Shown piece by piece: positions 55,706-63,812 of a DNA stretch of 64,000 nt. The translations under genes were made by a program, and so were the position numbers. Origin of the DNA: Maridesulfovibrio sp. (GTDB lineage: Bacteria > Desulfobacterota > Desulfovibrionia > Desulfovibrionales > Desulfovibrionaceae); contig NZ_OY781616.1 in the NCBI RefSeq assembly GCF_963677005.1, positions 1,557,501 through 1,621,500 on the forward strand, given 5' to 3'. Under the pieces are notes generated by a model, which saw nothing but the letters and a program-made list of their open reading frames with translations, ran no database searches and was not told the origin of the DNA. Each line of letters starts with the position of its first letter. Positions within the stretch are counted from its first letter, which is position 1.

Positions 55706-55909
55706 CTAAAGGGAACCGCACATGTTTCTGTAGTTACCGCATTCCTGCTTATTAATAAACGGACACGGCGACTTCATGAACCATTTCTTGCGCGGGCACC
55801 AGAACCTGTCCTTGAAAGGTTCGTTGCACCCGTCTCTGGTCAGCATTTTCCTGTCACGGTTTCCAACAACAAACGATCTGCCTTCGATTCTTACGCTCAA
55901 TACGGTCAT
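55706..55909 (-). CDS. Unknown small Cys-rich protein
   Basis: 67 residues from ATG 55909, which has GGAGGT 5 bases ahead; ATG 55930 is a less likely start. Basic, with five cysteines in the second half (D-G-C-N-E, W-C-P-R, S-P-C-P-F, E-C-G-N, M-C-G-S). This could bind a metal or an iron-sulfur cluster. No family recognised. It lies 96 bp upstream of the gene at 55229, same strand. Confidence 0.6.
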   Translation of the reverse strand: MTVLSVRIEGRSFVVGNRDRKMLTRDGCNEPFKDRFWCPRKKWFMKSPCPFINKQECGNYRNMCGSL

Positions 55910-56149
55910 AATGACCTCCACTGCTTTCATCAGCTGCGACTGACTTGATCCTCCTTGGGGGTTGCCTGATTTACAATCTTCATCAACTGAAATAGAGTAT
56001 GCACCTAGCATGCCATAGTTACGGCAGATTAAATTCTTTGCTCTTTACATCCGGATGAAATGATCTTAACCATTAACGTTTGCGTTAAACACCGCAGCTA
56101 ATACAACCCGGCTGGAAGCCAGTGCCCAGACCGGTTCAAGGAGCATGTT

Positions 56150-56767
56150 TTGCCAATACTTTCCGCCAGCACAGGGATAACCAGATACAGGGTTCTGGAA
56201 GAAATCAGCGACGACCTTATCCGGGAAATCCCGGAAAGGCTTATCAAATTCGCCTTCATGGACATAGATCATACCGCCGAGGAACGTTCGTTCGGATGGG
56301 TGAACATGGACGACATGCTTGACGACAAGTGGACGATTTCACCACCGGAAAAAGCCCAGTACTTCACATTTTCCCTGCGGCTTGATACCCGCCGCGTTCA
56401 GCCTGCCGTACTAAAAAAACACTACCAGATAGCCCTGAACCACGAGATGGCCGAAGCAAAGAAGGAAGGAAAAAATTTCATCTCCCGGGATCGCAAAAGG
56501 GAAATCAAGGACCAGGTTACCCTGAAGCTCAGAGCCCGTTCACTGCCCATTCCCGCAGTTTTCGATGTGGTCTGGAACGTCCCTGAAAACCGGCTCTACC
56601 TTGCGGCGACCAACTCAAAAGTCATGGAACTGTTTACCGACTATTTTTCGGAAACCTTCGACCTGACCCTGGAACCGCTGACGCCATTTTTTCTGGCCAT
56701 GGAAATGCTCGGCGAAGACGCCGCCAAAAAGCTCGAATCCCTGGACCCCACTTATTTTGTAGGCTAA
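56150..56767 (+). CDS. rdgC: Recombination-associated protein RdgC, short form
   Basis: 205 residues from TTG 56150, with AAGGAG 7 bases ahead; an ATG at 56145 is out of frame. Family features: S-x-S-G-I-T-R-Y-R near residue 8, G-W-V near 50, slight L-R-L-D-T-R-R-V near 85, and V-W-N-V-P-E-N-R-L-Y-L-A-A-T-N near 147. E. coli RdgC (303 residues) forms a DNA ring that restrains RecA. This version is about one third shorter. In operon with the next gene. Confidence 0.85.
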   Translation: MPILSASTGITRYRVLEEISDDLIREIPERLIKFAFMDIDHTAEERSFGWVNMDDMLDDKWTISPPEKAQYFTFSLRLDTRRVQPAVLKKHYQIALNHEMAEAKKEGKNFISRDRKREIKDQVTLKLRARSLPIPAVFDVVWNVPENRLYLAATNSKVMELFTDYFSETFDLTLEPLTPFFLAMEMLGEDAAKKLESLDPTYFVG

Positions 56768-56785
56768 CCGCCTAAAGGAGCACAC

Positions 56786-57319
56786 ATGGACCTCTTGATG
56801 CTTGCCGAAAGGGAAAACACCCTTTTAGGCCAGGACTTTCTGACCTGGCTCTGGTTCAAAAGCGAAATAAACGATGGTATGTTCGAGCAGGAAAACGGTG
56901 AACGTTTCATGCTCTATATGGAACAGCGCATGTCCGTGCAGGGCGGTGACGGAGAGAATGTCGATACGGCCACGGTAAACTCGGCCAGCGGCGACATGAC
57001 CGAGGTTCTTTACGGGCTGCGTACGGGGAAAAAAGTCACCCGCGCGCAACTTAAGATGGAAATCGATGAAAACGTGTGGCAGGTTCAGATTAAGGCCGAA
57101 GATTTCGCCATGGGCGGATTGAAAACCCCCAAGGTGGATATGAAAGATGAGGAAGGAGACGACCCGGATGGGAAATTCCTGGAAAAAATCTACCTGATCG
57201 AAAAATGTATGACCCTTTTCGACCGCGTATTCAAGGAATTCATAACCCTGAGAATTTCGGAGCAGTGGCAGGATGAAGTGGCAAAATTCCGACACTGGCT
57301 CCGGGAAGGCGAAAACTAG
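56786..57319 (+). CDS. Unknown protein paired with RdgC
   Basis: 177 residues, acidic, no membrane segment. N-terminus L-G-Q-D-F-L-T-W-L-W-F near residue 14, and a basic central part followed by helices ending F-R-H-W-L-R. It begins 18 bp after rdgC and has its stop 1 bp before the esterase start. I do not recognise the family; its constant link with short RdgC in related genomes would be worth testing. Confidence 0.75.
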   Translation: MDLLMLAERENTLLGQDFLTWLWFKSEINDGMFEQENGERFMLYMEQRMSVQGGDGENVDTATVNSASGDMTEVLYGLRTGKKVTRAQLKMEIDENVWQVQIKAEDFAMGGLKTPKVDMKDEEGDDPDGKFLEKIYLIEKCMTLFDRVFKEFITLRISEQWQDEVAKFRHWLREGEN

Positions 57320-57320
57320 C

Positions 57321-57878
57321 ATGTCCAAGATCACACTGGCGGCATTCGGAGACAGCCTCACCGAGGGATACGGTCTCCCCGCGTACAGCTCATTTCCGGC
57401 CCAGCTGGAGCGCAGACTCCTTGAGGAAGGCTGCCATGTGGAAATCGTCAATTTCGGCCTGTCCGGGGACACATCCGCAGACGGATTGCTCCGGCTTGCC
57501 GATGTGATTGAAAGCAGACCGGATTGCGTCTACCTGGAATTCGGCGCCAACGACTGCTTTCAATTGCTGGACCCGGCTCAGCTTGAAATGAACCTGTCCG
57601 CCATGATCGAGGCTTTTCAGGAGGCAGGAACACCTGTTCTCCTGCTGGGCTTCAAACCGATGAACTTTACCCCCCATACCTACTCCTCCGCCTTCTCGGC
57701 CGTTTATCCGGCTGTGGCCGAAAAGTACGGCATCCCCCTCTACCCCAGTTTTACGGACGGAATCGGTGAAAATCCTGAACATTACCAGCCGGACGGAGTG
57801 CATCCGAACAACGAGGGAGTTCAGATAATGGTTGAAAGGATTTTCCCGACTGTCAGGGATTTTCTTGATTCCCTGTAG
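57321..57878 (+). CDS. tesA: SGNH/GDSL esterase, TesA-like
   Basis: 185 residues from ATG 57321; the frame opens at 57273 but those codons lie in the upstream gene. Catalytic Ser12 in G-D-S-L-T-E-G-Y-G, block III G-A-N-D, block V D-G-V-H. E. coli TesA is exported, but this protein has no signal peptide, so it should act in the cytoplasm as a lysophospholipase or thioesterase. It follows the RdgC partner without a gap. Confidence 0.9.
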   Translation: MSKITLAAFGDSLTEGYGLPAYSSFPAQLERRLLEEGCHVEIVNFGLSGDTSADGLLRLADVIESRPDCVYLEFGANDCFQLLDPAQLEMNLSAMIEAFQEAGTPVLLLGFKPMNFTPHTYSSAFSAVYPAVAEKYGIPLYPSFTDGIGENPEHYQPDGVHPNNEGVQIMVERIFPTVRDFLDSL

Positions 57879-58036
57879 CCTCGATTTTCCTTTTTTCAGC
57901 ATCAAAAGCACAGAAACGATAAGAACCGGCCCCCGAAAGTTCATTACCGTACGTTCAAAGACAGCGACAATGGACTGATTAATATTGTAATTTCTTCTCC
58001 GCAAAGTTATCTTAAGGGATAAAATACGGAGAACGA

Positions 58037-59155
58037 ATGGAAGAAAACAATAGTCCCCAACCTTCCGGGGAAGAAGCTGCCCCGAACCAAAATCCGAAAT
58101 CACCCAACAAGCCTTCAGTCGCCCTTATAATCGGCTCCGAGGGAATAAAGTCCTTCTGCGCCCTGCCGTTCATCGAATACCTGCTTGCTGAGGGGGTCGG
58201 AATAGATCTGGTAATCGGAGTCAGCGGCGGGGCACTGCTGGCGGGGTTTCTCGGAACCGGATACGACCTGCGCCAGATTCAGGACATCTTTTCCAAGACT
58301 GTCGATCCCCGTTTTTTTACCGATGTAGACTACGATTCAGTCCTTGAAATAGCCAGCACAGGCATGGGCAGATTTTCATCCTCCTCCGGTATACTGAAAA
58401 CGGACTGCCTGAGACGAACGTATGAAATCCTGTTCAAAAAAACCGACATCTCCGACCTGAAACCCCGCACTCTCATAGCCGCAACCGAGCTTGCCACAGG
58501 AGAACCCGTCATCCTTGACCGAGGGAATCTGGCCAAGGCAATCTATGCCGGGAGCGCAATATACCCGCTGATGCCTCCGGGAGAAATTGACGGGCGAAAA
58601 CTCATCGACGGGGCTTTCTCCTCCCCTGTTCCCATAATGGAATGCGTAAAAAGACAGATAGACATCATCATCGCCATATATTTCGATGATGCCTGCAACC
58701 CGGAGCCTGAAAGCTTCATGGAAAGCTATTTCAATACATCGCGCATCTTCAAACGCTCAATCCTGACCAGCCAGCTCCCCCTTGCCATAGACATGCACCA
58801 CCACGAAATCATTCCGGTCTACATAAAGCACCCCCGTCCGATTGAATTATGGGAAGTGAACAAGCTGAATGAAATTGTTCATGCCGGTAAAGTAGCCCTG
58901 AGCAACAAAAAAGAAAATTTTCAGGATGCGGTGCAAGAATACAGTAAGAAAATGGAATTACGTGCGGAAAAACGCAGACGGGCGGAAGCGGAGAAAATCG
59001 CTTCCGAAAACAGGAAAGAAACAAAGGCGCAAAAGAAAGAACAACTGACCGAACAGAAAAATAAGCAGGAAGATCAAAAACAGCCGGACACCCCCAAACG
59101 TACCTTCAAAATAGTAAAAAGCAAACGCAAGGAAAGGAAGGGCAAAGGAGTATGA
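58037..59155 (+). CDS. Patatin-like phospholipase with basic coiled tail
   Basis: 372 residues. Nucleophile elbow G-V-S-G-G near residue 58, dyad Asp in D-G-A-F-S near residue 192. No oxyanion-type G-G-x-R/K is clear; instead G-S-E-G-I-K lies near the start. The last ~80 residues are a Lys/Glu-rich coil (K-R-R-R-A-E-A-E-K), unusual for the family. GGAGAAC precedes ATG. Its TGA overlaps the next ATG (ATGA), so the two are coupled. Confidence 0.88.
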   Translation: MEENNSPQPSGEEAAPNQNPKSPNKPSVALIIGSEGIKSFCALPFIEYLLAEGVGIDLVIGVSGGALLAGFLGTGYDLRQIQDIFSKTVDPRFFTDVDYDSVLEIASTGMGRFSSSSGILKTDCLRRTYEILFKKTDISDLKPRTLIAATELATGEPVILDRGNLAKAIYAGSAIYPLMPPGEIDGRKLIDGAFSSPVPIMECVKRQIDIIIAIYFDDACNPEPESFMESYFNTSRIFKRSILTSQLPLAIDMHHHEIIPVYIKHPRPIELWEVNKLNEIVHAGKVALSNKKENFQDAVQEYSKKMELRAEKRRRAEAEKIASENRKETKAQKKEQLTEQKNKQEDQKQPDTPKRTFKIVKSKRKERKGKGV

Positions 59156-60375
59156 AAACATTTCTAAGATTGATCATCGCGCTGCTCGTGCTCAGTTCAC
59201 CGGCGATGGCGGCAGACATAACTATCGGCACCGTCTTTGAGATATCCGGCCCGAATCAGGCGACTGCGCAGGAAGCAATGAACGGAGCCCTGCTGGCTGT
59301 CAAACAGATAAACGGGGCTAAACGGGGAATCAACGTAAAACTTGAAATGCGTTCCACATCCGGACAGCCGGAAGATGTGCTGAAAACGATCAACTCATTT
59401 CAGGAGATCAAGGGATTAAGTGCCGTAACCGGGCTGATCTCCGATGATGCAGCCATGAACGCCGCCCCGGCCATGCAGGCCGCAGATACCACATTTCTGT
59501 GCACAGGAGCGCAGACCGACGGGCTGGCCCAATCAGCAGGAAACTGCATATTCACACTGGCAGTCCCGGACATCCGCATCGGACAACTCCTTGCCGATTT
59601 TGCCGCCAATACGATTCAAACTGGCAACATAGCTCTCATACGTTCGGACCTTAGCGATTCATGCGCCAGACAGGCGGACAGTTTCGCACGCAGATTCAAG
59701 CACAACGGCGGGAAAATCATGACCGAAATGCGCATAACCGAACAAAACGCGGATCTCGGTTTCATTGCCGCCAAGCTGAAGGATCTCATTCCTCCGCCGC
59801 CATCAAACAGCACGGTAACAGAAGATGCTCTCGGAGCCAGCGATTTTGACGATGACGGAGCGGTGATAATTACCGGAAAACGTGATCAGTCCCCGGCCCC
59901 GCCCATGGTGGAGACCGTGGTGATCTTCGCGCCTGCGCACATGGCCGCAGCCGTTATGAAAATGCTCCAAAAAAACGACCTTGTATACCGAACCATCGGA
60001 GGGAGTTCTTTCGACACCGTCACCATGTGCAGCACCATCAACAACTGGCCCGGAACGGTCTTTTACGCAGCACAGGCCGCCCTTACCCGCGAAGATCCCC
60101 TTGTTGATGATTTCGTGCAGAAATATACGAATCTTTTCGGATCGGCACCGCAGACCGGCTATTCGGCCATGGGTTTCGATTCGGTTATGCTGCTTGCGGA
60201 CGCAGCCGAAAAAGGCGGACCGGAAAGCAAATCCCTGCGCACGGCCCTGAACGGTATAACCGATTTTTCAGGGGTGAGCGGAAAAATATCTTTCCATGAA
60301 CGGGCTGCAAGCAAACCGCTCTATATCATGCAGTCACAATCAGGACAGATTTCGCTGGCTGCGGAAGTGGACTGA
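59152..60375 (+). CDS. Branched-chain-amino-acid-type periplasmic binding protein, orphan
   Basis: 407 residues with signal peptide (L-L-V-L-S-S-P-A-M-A-A). Periplasmic-binding fold type I: I-T-I-G-T-V-F-E-I-S-G-P at the mature start and G-Y-S-A-M-G-F-D-S-V near residue 335. A Pro/Asp-rich insertion (about 218-255, P-P-P-P-S...D-F-D-D-D-G) is not usual. No permease or ATPase is adjacent; it is coupled to the patatin gene. It may be a receptor rather than a transporter component. Confidence 0.85.
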   Translation: MKTFLRLIIALLVLSSPAMAADITIGTVFEISGPNQATAQEAMNGALLAVKQINGAKRGINVKLEMRSTSGQPEDVLKTINSFQEIKGLSAVTGLISDDAAMNAAPAMQAADTTFLCTGAQTDGLAQSAGNCIFTLAVPDIRIGQLLADFAANTIQTGNIALIRSDLSDSCARQADSFARRFKHNGGKIMTEMRITEQNADLGFIAAKLKDLIPPPPSNSTVTEDALGASDFDDDGAVIITGKRDQSPAPPMVETVVIFAPAHMAAAVMKMLQKNDLVYRTIGGSSFDTVTMCSTINNWPGTVFYAAQAALTREDPLVDDFVQKYTNLFGSAPQTGYSAMGFDSVMLLADAAEKGGPESKSLRTALNGITDFSGVSGKISFHERAASKPLYIMQSQSGQISLAAEVD

Positions 60376-60380
60376 TCCCG

Positions 60381-61058
60381 CTAATCTTTCTCTATACTGC
60401 GCCGGGTGGCCCTGACCAGCAGGACAATCATGCCCCCGGCGACCAGAAGGGCTGCAAGCAATTTCCAGTTGAAAGAACCTTTCAGAACTCCGGCGGAAAG
60501 GATATGGCCCCCGGCCGTGAGGAACACTGTTTCCGGGATGAGGCAGACCACGCTCATTATGATGTAGGGAATGTAACGGATTCTGGTAACGGACAACAGA
60601 TAGTTGGCTATGGAATAAGGCACGACCGGGACAAGCCTGCTCAGGGCCAGCACCTTTACCGGGTGGTGATGGCTGAGCATCTCGATCCGTCTGAAATTAG
60701 GGTCTGAGCCGAACTTCCTGAGTATCAACCCCCTGAAGATATAACGCCCGAGCACAAAGGATACGGATGCTCCTCCGGCCATGCTGATAAGACACATGGC
60801 TGTCCCCTTCAGCGCCCCGAACAGAACCCCGGCGACAACCGTAAAAATGGTCTGCGGCAGCCCCAGAGTCATACAAACCACGTTGATCAGCATGAATACC
60901 AGCGGAGCAAAGTTACCGCTTTTCTCGATCCATGCCGTAATGGCGCTTAGGTGCCCCTCGCCGAAATGCTCCGCGGCATAAGAAATTCCGCCCACAACAG
61001 CCAGCAGCACAAGCCCGTGCAGTATTATTTTGTGACCATGCCCAGATCTGTTCACCAT
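60381..61058 (-). CDS. TVP38/TMEM64 (VTT) family membrane protein
   Basis: 225 residues with about six membrane segments. VTT features: A-G-V-L-F-G-A-L-K-G near residue 80 and P-V-V-P-Y-S-I-A-N-Y-L near residue 146. DedA/TMEM64 relatives are thought to move or scramble lipids. GGGGAAA precedes ATG 61058. Divergent from the YcaO gene across 151 bp, and convergent with the binding-protein gene. Confidence 0.88.
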   Translation of the reverse strand: MVNRSGHGHKIILHGLVLLAVVGGISYAAEHFGEGHLSAITAWIEKSGNFAPLVFMLINVVCMTLGLPQTIFTVVAGVLFGALKGTAMCLISMAGGASVSFVLGRYIFRGLILRKFGSDPNFRRIEMLSHHHPVKVLALSRLVPVVPYSIANYLLSVTRIRYIPYIIMSVVCLIPETVFLTAGGHILSAGVLKGSFNWKLLAALLVAGGMIVLLVRATRRSIEKD

Positions 61059-61209
61059 AATTTCCCCTTTCTTTGTCGACCACTATTTCATACCGTACAA
61101 GTCCGAAGTTTACGTGACAACTGTCGCTTATAAGGATAACACACGCTGACCGACAGCAGTTTTATTACTGAAAAATACATTTTCAGAAAACAATAATCAG
61201 GGGAAAATA

Positions 61210-62907
61210 ATGCGCTACGAGTTAAAATTGATGGATACCCTTTCAGGAGCCGGTTGTTTCGCGGCTTTTCCCGGCCCGAACCTTAGCTTTTCCGAAGTAC
61301 TGGAACATCTTGAAGCCCATCCGTTTGACGAATACATGCACCGCCATATGCTGGATATGCTCGGCAAGCACCGCACCCGCAAAGTTCAGAAGCTGATCGG
61401 GGAAGTTAAGGGAAATCCCGACAAAAAAGTTCTGGCCGCCCTGCTCTACGAAGCGGTCCTGACCCATCCCCGCCTTGAGTCCCTCCGGGCCGAAGTTGAA
61501 AACAGCTTCGATGCCGCGGAGTTAAAAGAATACTCGCCGACCCTGCATCTGCGCTCTCATCTGCAGACAGACCAGCCGCTGCATAACAGCTGGACCTCCA
61601 TTTTCGCCGACAACATAGAAATGCACACCGAACTGCCTTTACCTGGGGAAACAGGCGCCACGGCACTGTACGCAAAAGACGAACTGCCCGCAAAGACTGC
61701 TGTGACGGCAGCGGAAATCAAATCAGGCCTTGAGGCGGAAAACAAGCTTCCTCCGGCAAAACCGCGTTCCCCCATCGAGCTTGTGACGTCCAATGCAAAC
61801 CGCAAGCTTGAATCCATAGGAGCTTTCATGGGACCGCAGATGCGGCAGAAGGGCTGTTTAAGCCCCTTTGCGGTTCTCCATCACTGGATGGTGGAAAACA
61901 GGACAAGCAACGGAGCCCTGAGTAATTCCCTGCGGGCCATCCAGACCAGTTACGGACGTGGGTTGACATTTGAGCAGGCCTGCGTGTCCTGCGCCATGGA
62001 AGTGGTTGAACGGGTAAGTTCCTATGCCGACATCGGAAAATCCGGAGTCATGGGCCGCACAGAAGATCTTCCTGTCATAAAGGGCACTTATGAAGAGATA
62101 AGCGCAAAAGGTTCAGCGCTGAATCCTGCACAGTTGAGCCTTGAGGTGCCGTACGAAGGCCAGCCGCTGTGGTGGATGCCCTCTGAAATGTTTGACGGGG
62201 CCGCGCATGTTCCTTCCATGCTTCCGGTGCAGCATATTTTTCTTTTCTGCAACCTTGATGAACAGAGCCTGTTCAGTGGGCTGAGCTCCACAGGGCTCGC
62301 ATCCGGCAACACCATGGCCGAAGCAAGGCTGAGTGCCCTGCTGGAAGTTCTGGAAAGGGACAGTGATTCCACCATTCCCTTTGACATGGACAGATGCTTC
62401 ACCGTTGAAACGGACGACCCGGCCATCAGCAAGCATCTTGCAGACCTTGAGTCCTGCGGCATAAAAGTATGGTTTCAGGACACAACATCCGAGTTCGGAA
62501 TTCCCTGCTACAAGGCCTTTGCCATCGGCAAGCACGGCGACGTGAACAAAGGCGGAGGGTGCTCCCTGAACGCCAAAAGGGCACTGATCTCAGCCCTGAC
62601 CGAAGTGCCCTACCCGTTCCCCGGCCCGCCCACATCCGAGCTTCCGCAAGGATTGCCCGTACGCTCTCTGGAGTCCCTGCCCGACTTTTCAACCGGAAGT
62701 GCGGAAGGCGACCTCATGGTGCTGGAACAGACCCTCGCCGCAAACGGATTCTATCCCCACTACGCCAACCTGACGCGCAAGGACCTGCAGATTCCTGTAA
62801 CAAGGGCAGTTGTTCCGGGTCTGGAGATAGTCACCGATTTCGACAAGTTCTCACGCGTAAGCAAGAGGCTTTATCGCAACTATCTCGACATCAAGAATCT
62901 TCTGTAA
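61210..62907 (+). CDS. YcaO-domain protein with unknown N-terminal domain
   Basis: 565 residues. The N-terminal ~190 residues are helical and unrecognised. The YcaO domain follows: A-C-V-S-C-A-M-E-V-V-E-R (about 256-267), A-R-L-S-A-L-L-E-V-L-E-R (about 374-385), and A-L-T-E-V-P-Y-P-F-P. These carry the Glu and Arg of the ATP site. The proline-rich P-Y-P-F-P-G-P-P run lies after the third helix rather than at the C-terminus. GGGGAAA precedes ATG. Single-gene unit; no peptide-precursor or partner enzyme gene beside it. Different from the YcaO-TPR protein at 34377. Confidence 0.88.
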   Translation: MRYELKLMDTLSGAGCFAAFPGPNLSFSEVLEHLEAHPFDEYMHRHMLDMLGKHRTRKVQKLIGEVKGNPDKKVLAALLYEAVLTHPRLESLRAEVENSFDAAELKEYSPTLHLRSHLQTDQPLHNSWTSIFADNIEMHTELPLPGETGATALYAKDELPAKTAVTAAEIKSGLEAENKLPPAKPRSPIELVTSNANRKLESIGAFMGPQMRQKGCLSPFAVLHHWMVENRTSNGALSNSLRAIQTSYGRGLTFEQACVSCAMEVVERVSSYADIGKSGVMGRTEDLPVIKGTYEEISAKGSALNPAQLSLEVPYEGQPLWWMPSEMFDGAAHVPSMLPVQHIFLFCNLDEQSLFSGLSSTGLASGNTMAEARLSALLEVLERDSDSTIPFDMDRCFTVETDDPAISKHLADLESCGIKVWFQDTTSEFGIPCYKAFAIGKHGDVNKGGGCSLNAKRALISALTEVPYPFPGPPTSELPQGLPVRSLESLPDFSTGSAEGDLMVLEQTLAANGFYPHYANLTRKDLQIPVTRAVVPGLEIVTDFDKFSRVSKRLYRNYLDIKNLL

Positions 62908-62923
62908 TAAACTGCAGCCAAAC

Positions 62924-62950
62924 TTGACTATGTAAAACACAAAGTATATC
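62924..62950 (+). promoter_or_regulatory. Promoter of tRNA-Leu
   Basis: TTGACT (62924-62929), 15-base spacer and TATATC (62945-62950), about 17 bases before the tRNA. Confidence 0.5.
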
Positions 62951-62966
62951 AAACACTACTTTCCGT

Positions 62967-63053
62967 GCCCGGATGGCGGAATTGGTAGACGCAAGAGACT
63001 TAAAATCTCTCGAGCTTACGCTTGTGCGGGTTCAAGTCCCGCTCTGGGTACCA
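62967..63053 (+). tRNA. tRNA-Leu(TAA)
   Basis: Class II cloverleaf with long variable arm. Anticodon loop CTTAAAA, T-arm GCGGGTTCAAGTCCCGC, CCA encoded. The 3' end is a frequent integration target, and remnants of a mobile element begin about 200 bp further on. Confidence 0.97.
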
Positions 63054-63061
63054 AAAAAATT

Positions 63062-63108
63062 AAGGGTTTCCGAACAATCTTCACAGATTGTTCGGAAACC
63101 CTTTTTTT
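63062..63108 (+). terminator. Strong terminator after tRNA-Leu
   Basis: A perfect 19-base stem beginning AAGGGTTTCCGAACAATCT, a 4-base loop and seven T. Confidence 0.95.
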
Positions 63109-63245
63109 GTGCGCAGCGCCATTTTGAGCCTTAATGGGGCGACACCGAAGAAAGGGGCGCCAGCCCGATTGATGATATTTCAACATTCATCTTGAACAAT
63201 GCTATCATTACCCGAAAACATAACACCTGACGGCAAACTCTTTGA

Positions 63246-63476
63246 AACAAGAACAATGTGGGAGTTGAAAAAGCCGAAGCTGCAGCAAAGGCTGTAGGCG
63301 GGATATCCATTGTTCCCAGGTTTACCGCATCAGAACGAGAACAGGGGCTGAGTGACTTTAACGATCTGCACAAGTCCAGCGGGCTTGGAGAAGTCCAGAA
63401 TCAGCTCTCAGGGCTGTTCAAGCAGCAGAAAAAGGTTGTTCAGAAACAGACCACGGCTAAGGCCATGGCGATGTAA
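63246..63476 (+). pseudogene. Truncated Toprim/primase (TraC-like) remnant
   Basis: In frame from just behind TGA 63243-63245 to TAA 63474-63476. The residues V-G-V-E-K-A-E-A-A-A-K-A-V-G-G and F-T-A-S-E-R-E-Q-G-L-S-D-F-N-D-L-H correspond to the C-terminal end of the Toprim domain in plasmid and conjugative-element primases. The N-terminal zinc-ribbon and catalytic part are absent. The gap to tRNA-Leu (63109-63245) shows nothing else. This is the clearest sign of past insertion here. Confidence 0.75.
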
Positions 63477-63584
63477 AAAAAACTTCAGATGGACTCTGAG
63501 GGGGGACCATCTGAAAGATCGAAGGCTTTTCTTTTCTAAGGGTAAAAGGTAGGTTGGAGATACGTACAAACAAGGAGAAATTAT

Positions 63585-63812
63585 ATGGCAAAAATGACCC
63601 GTGAAGAAAAATTTCAAATCATTCAGGAAATAAGAAAACTGGATGCAGAAGGCAAGCATGATGAAGCTTATGAACTGAGATACAAGCTTCCTCTTGCGCC
63701 GCACTTGGCCAAGGCATTGAAAGACACTGTTGGAGCTGAGGAGTTACGTAGTTCAAAATTTGACCTTTCGGAGGCTAACGAAGCATATGGGCAAAACTGG
63801 CTTACTGTTTAA
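63585..63812 (+). CDS. Unknown small protein of the tRNA-Leu island
   Basis: 75 residues, helical and charged, no membrane segment; begins M-A-K-M-T-R-E-E-K. AAGGAG lies 9 bases before ATG. Codon choice is more AT-rich than in the core genes. It overlaps the next gene by 26 bp, as antitoxin-toxin or phage accessory pairs do, but I recognise no such family. Confidence 0.7.
   Translation: MAKMTREEKFQIIQEIRKLDAEGKHDEAYELRYKLPLAPHLAKALKDTVGAEELRSSKFDLSEANEAYGQNWLTV

Noticed and set aside
63480..63520. TTCAGATGG/CCATCTGAA hairpin after the primase remnant
   Set aside because: No T-run directly behind it and no clear transcript to end; too weak to list as a terminator.
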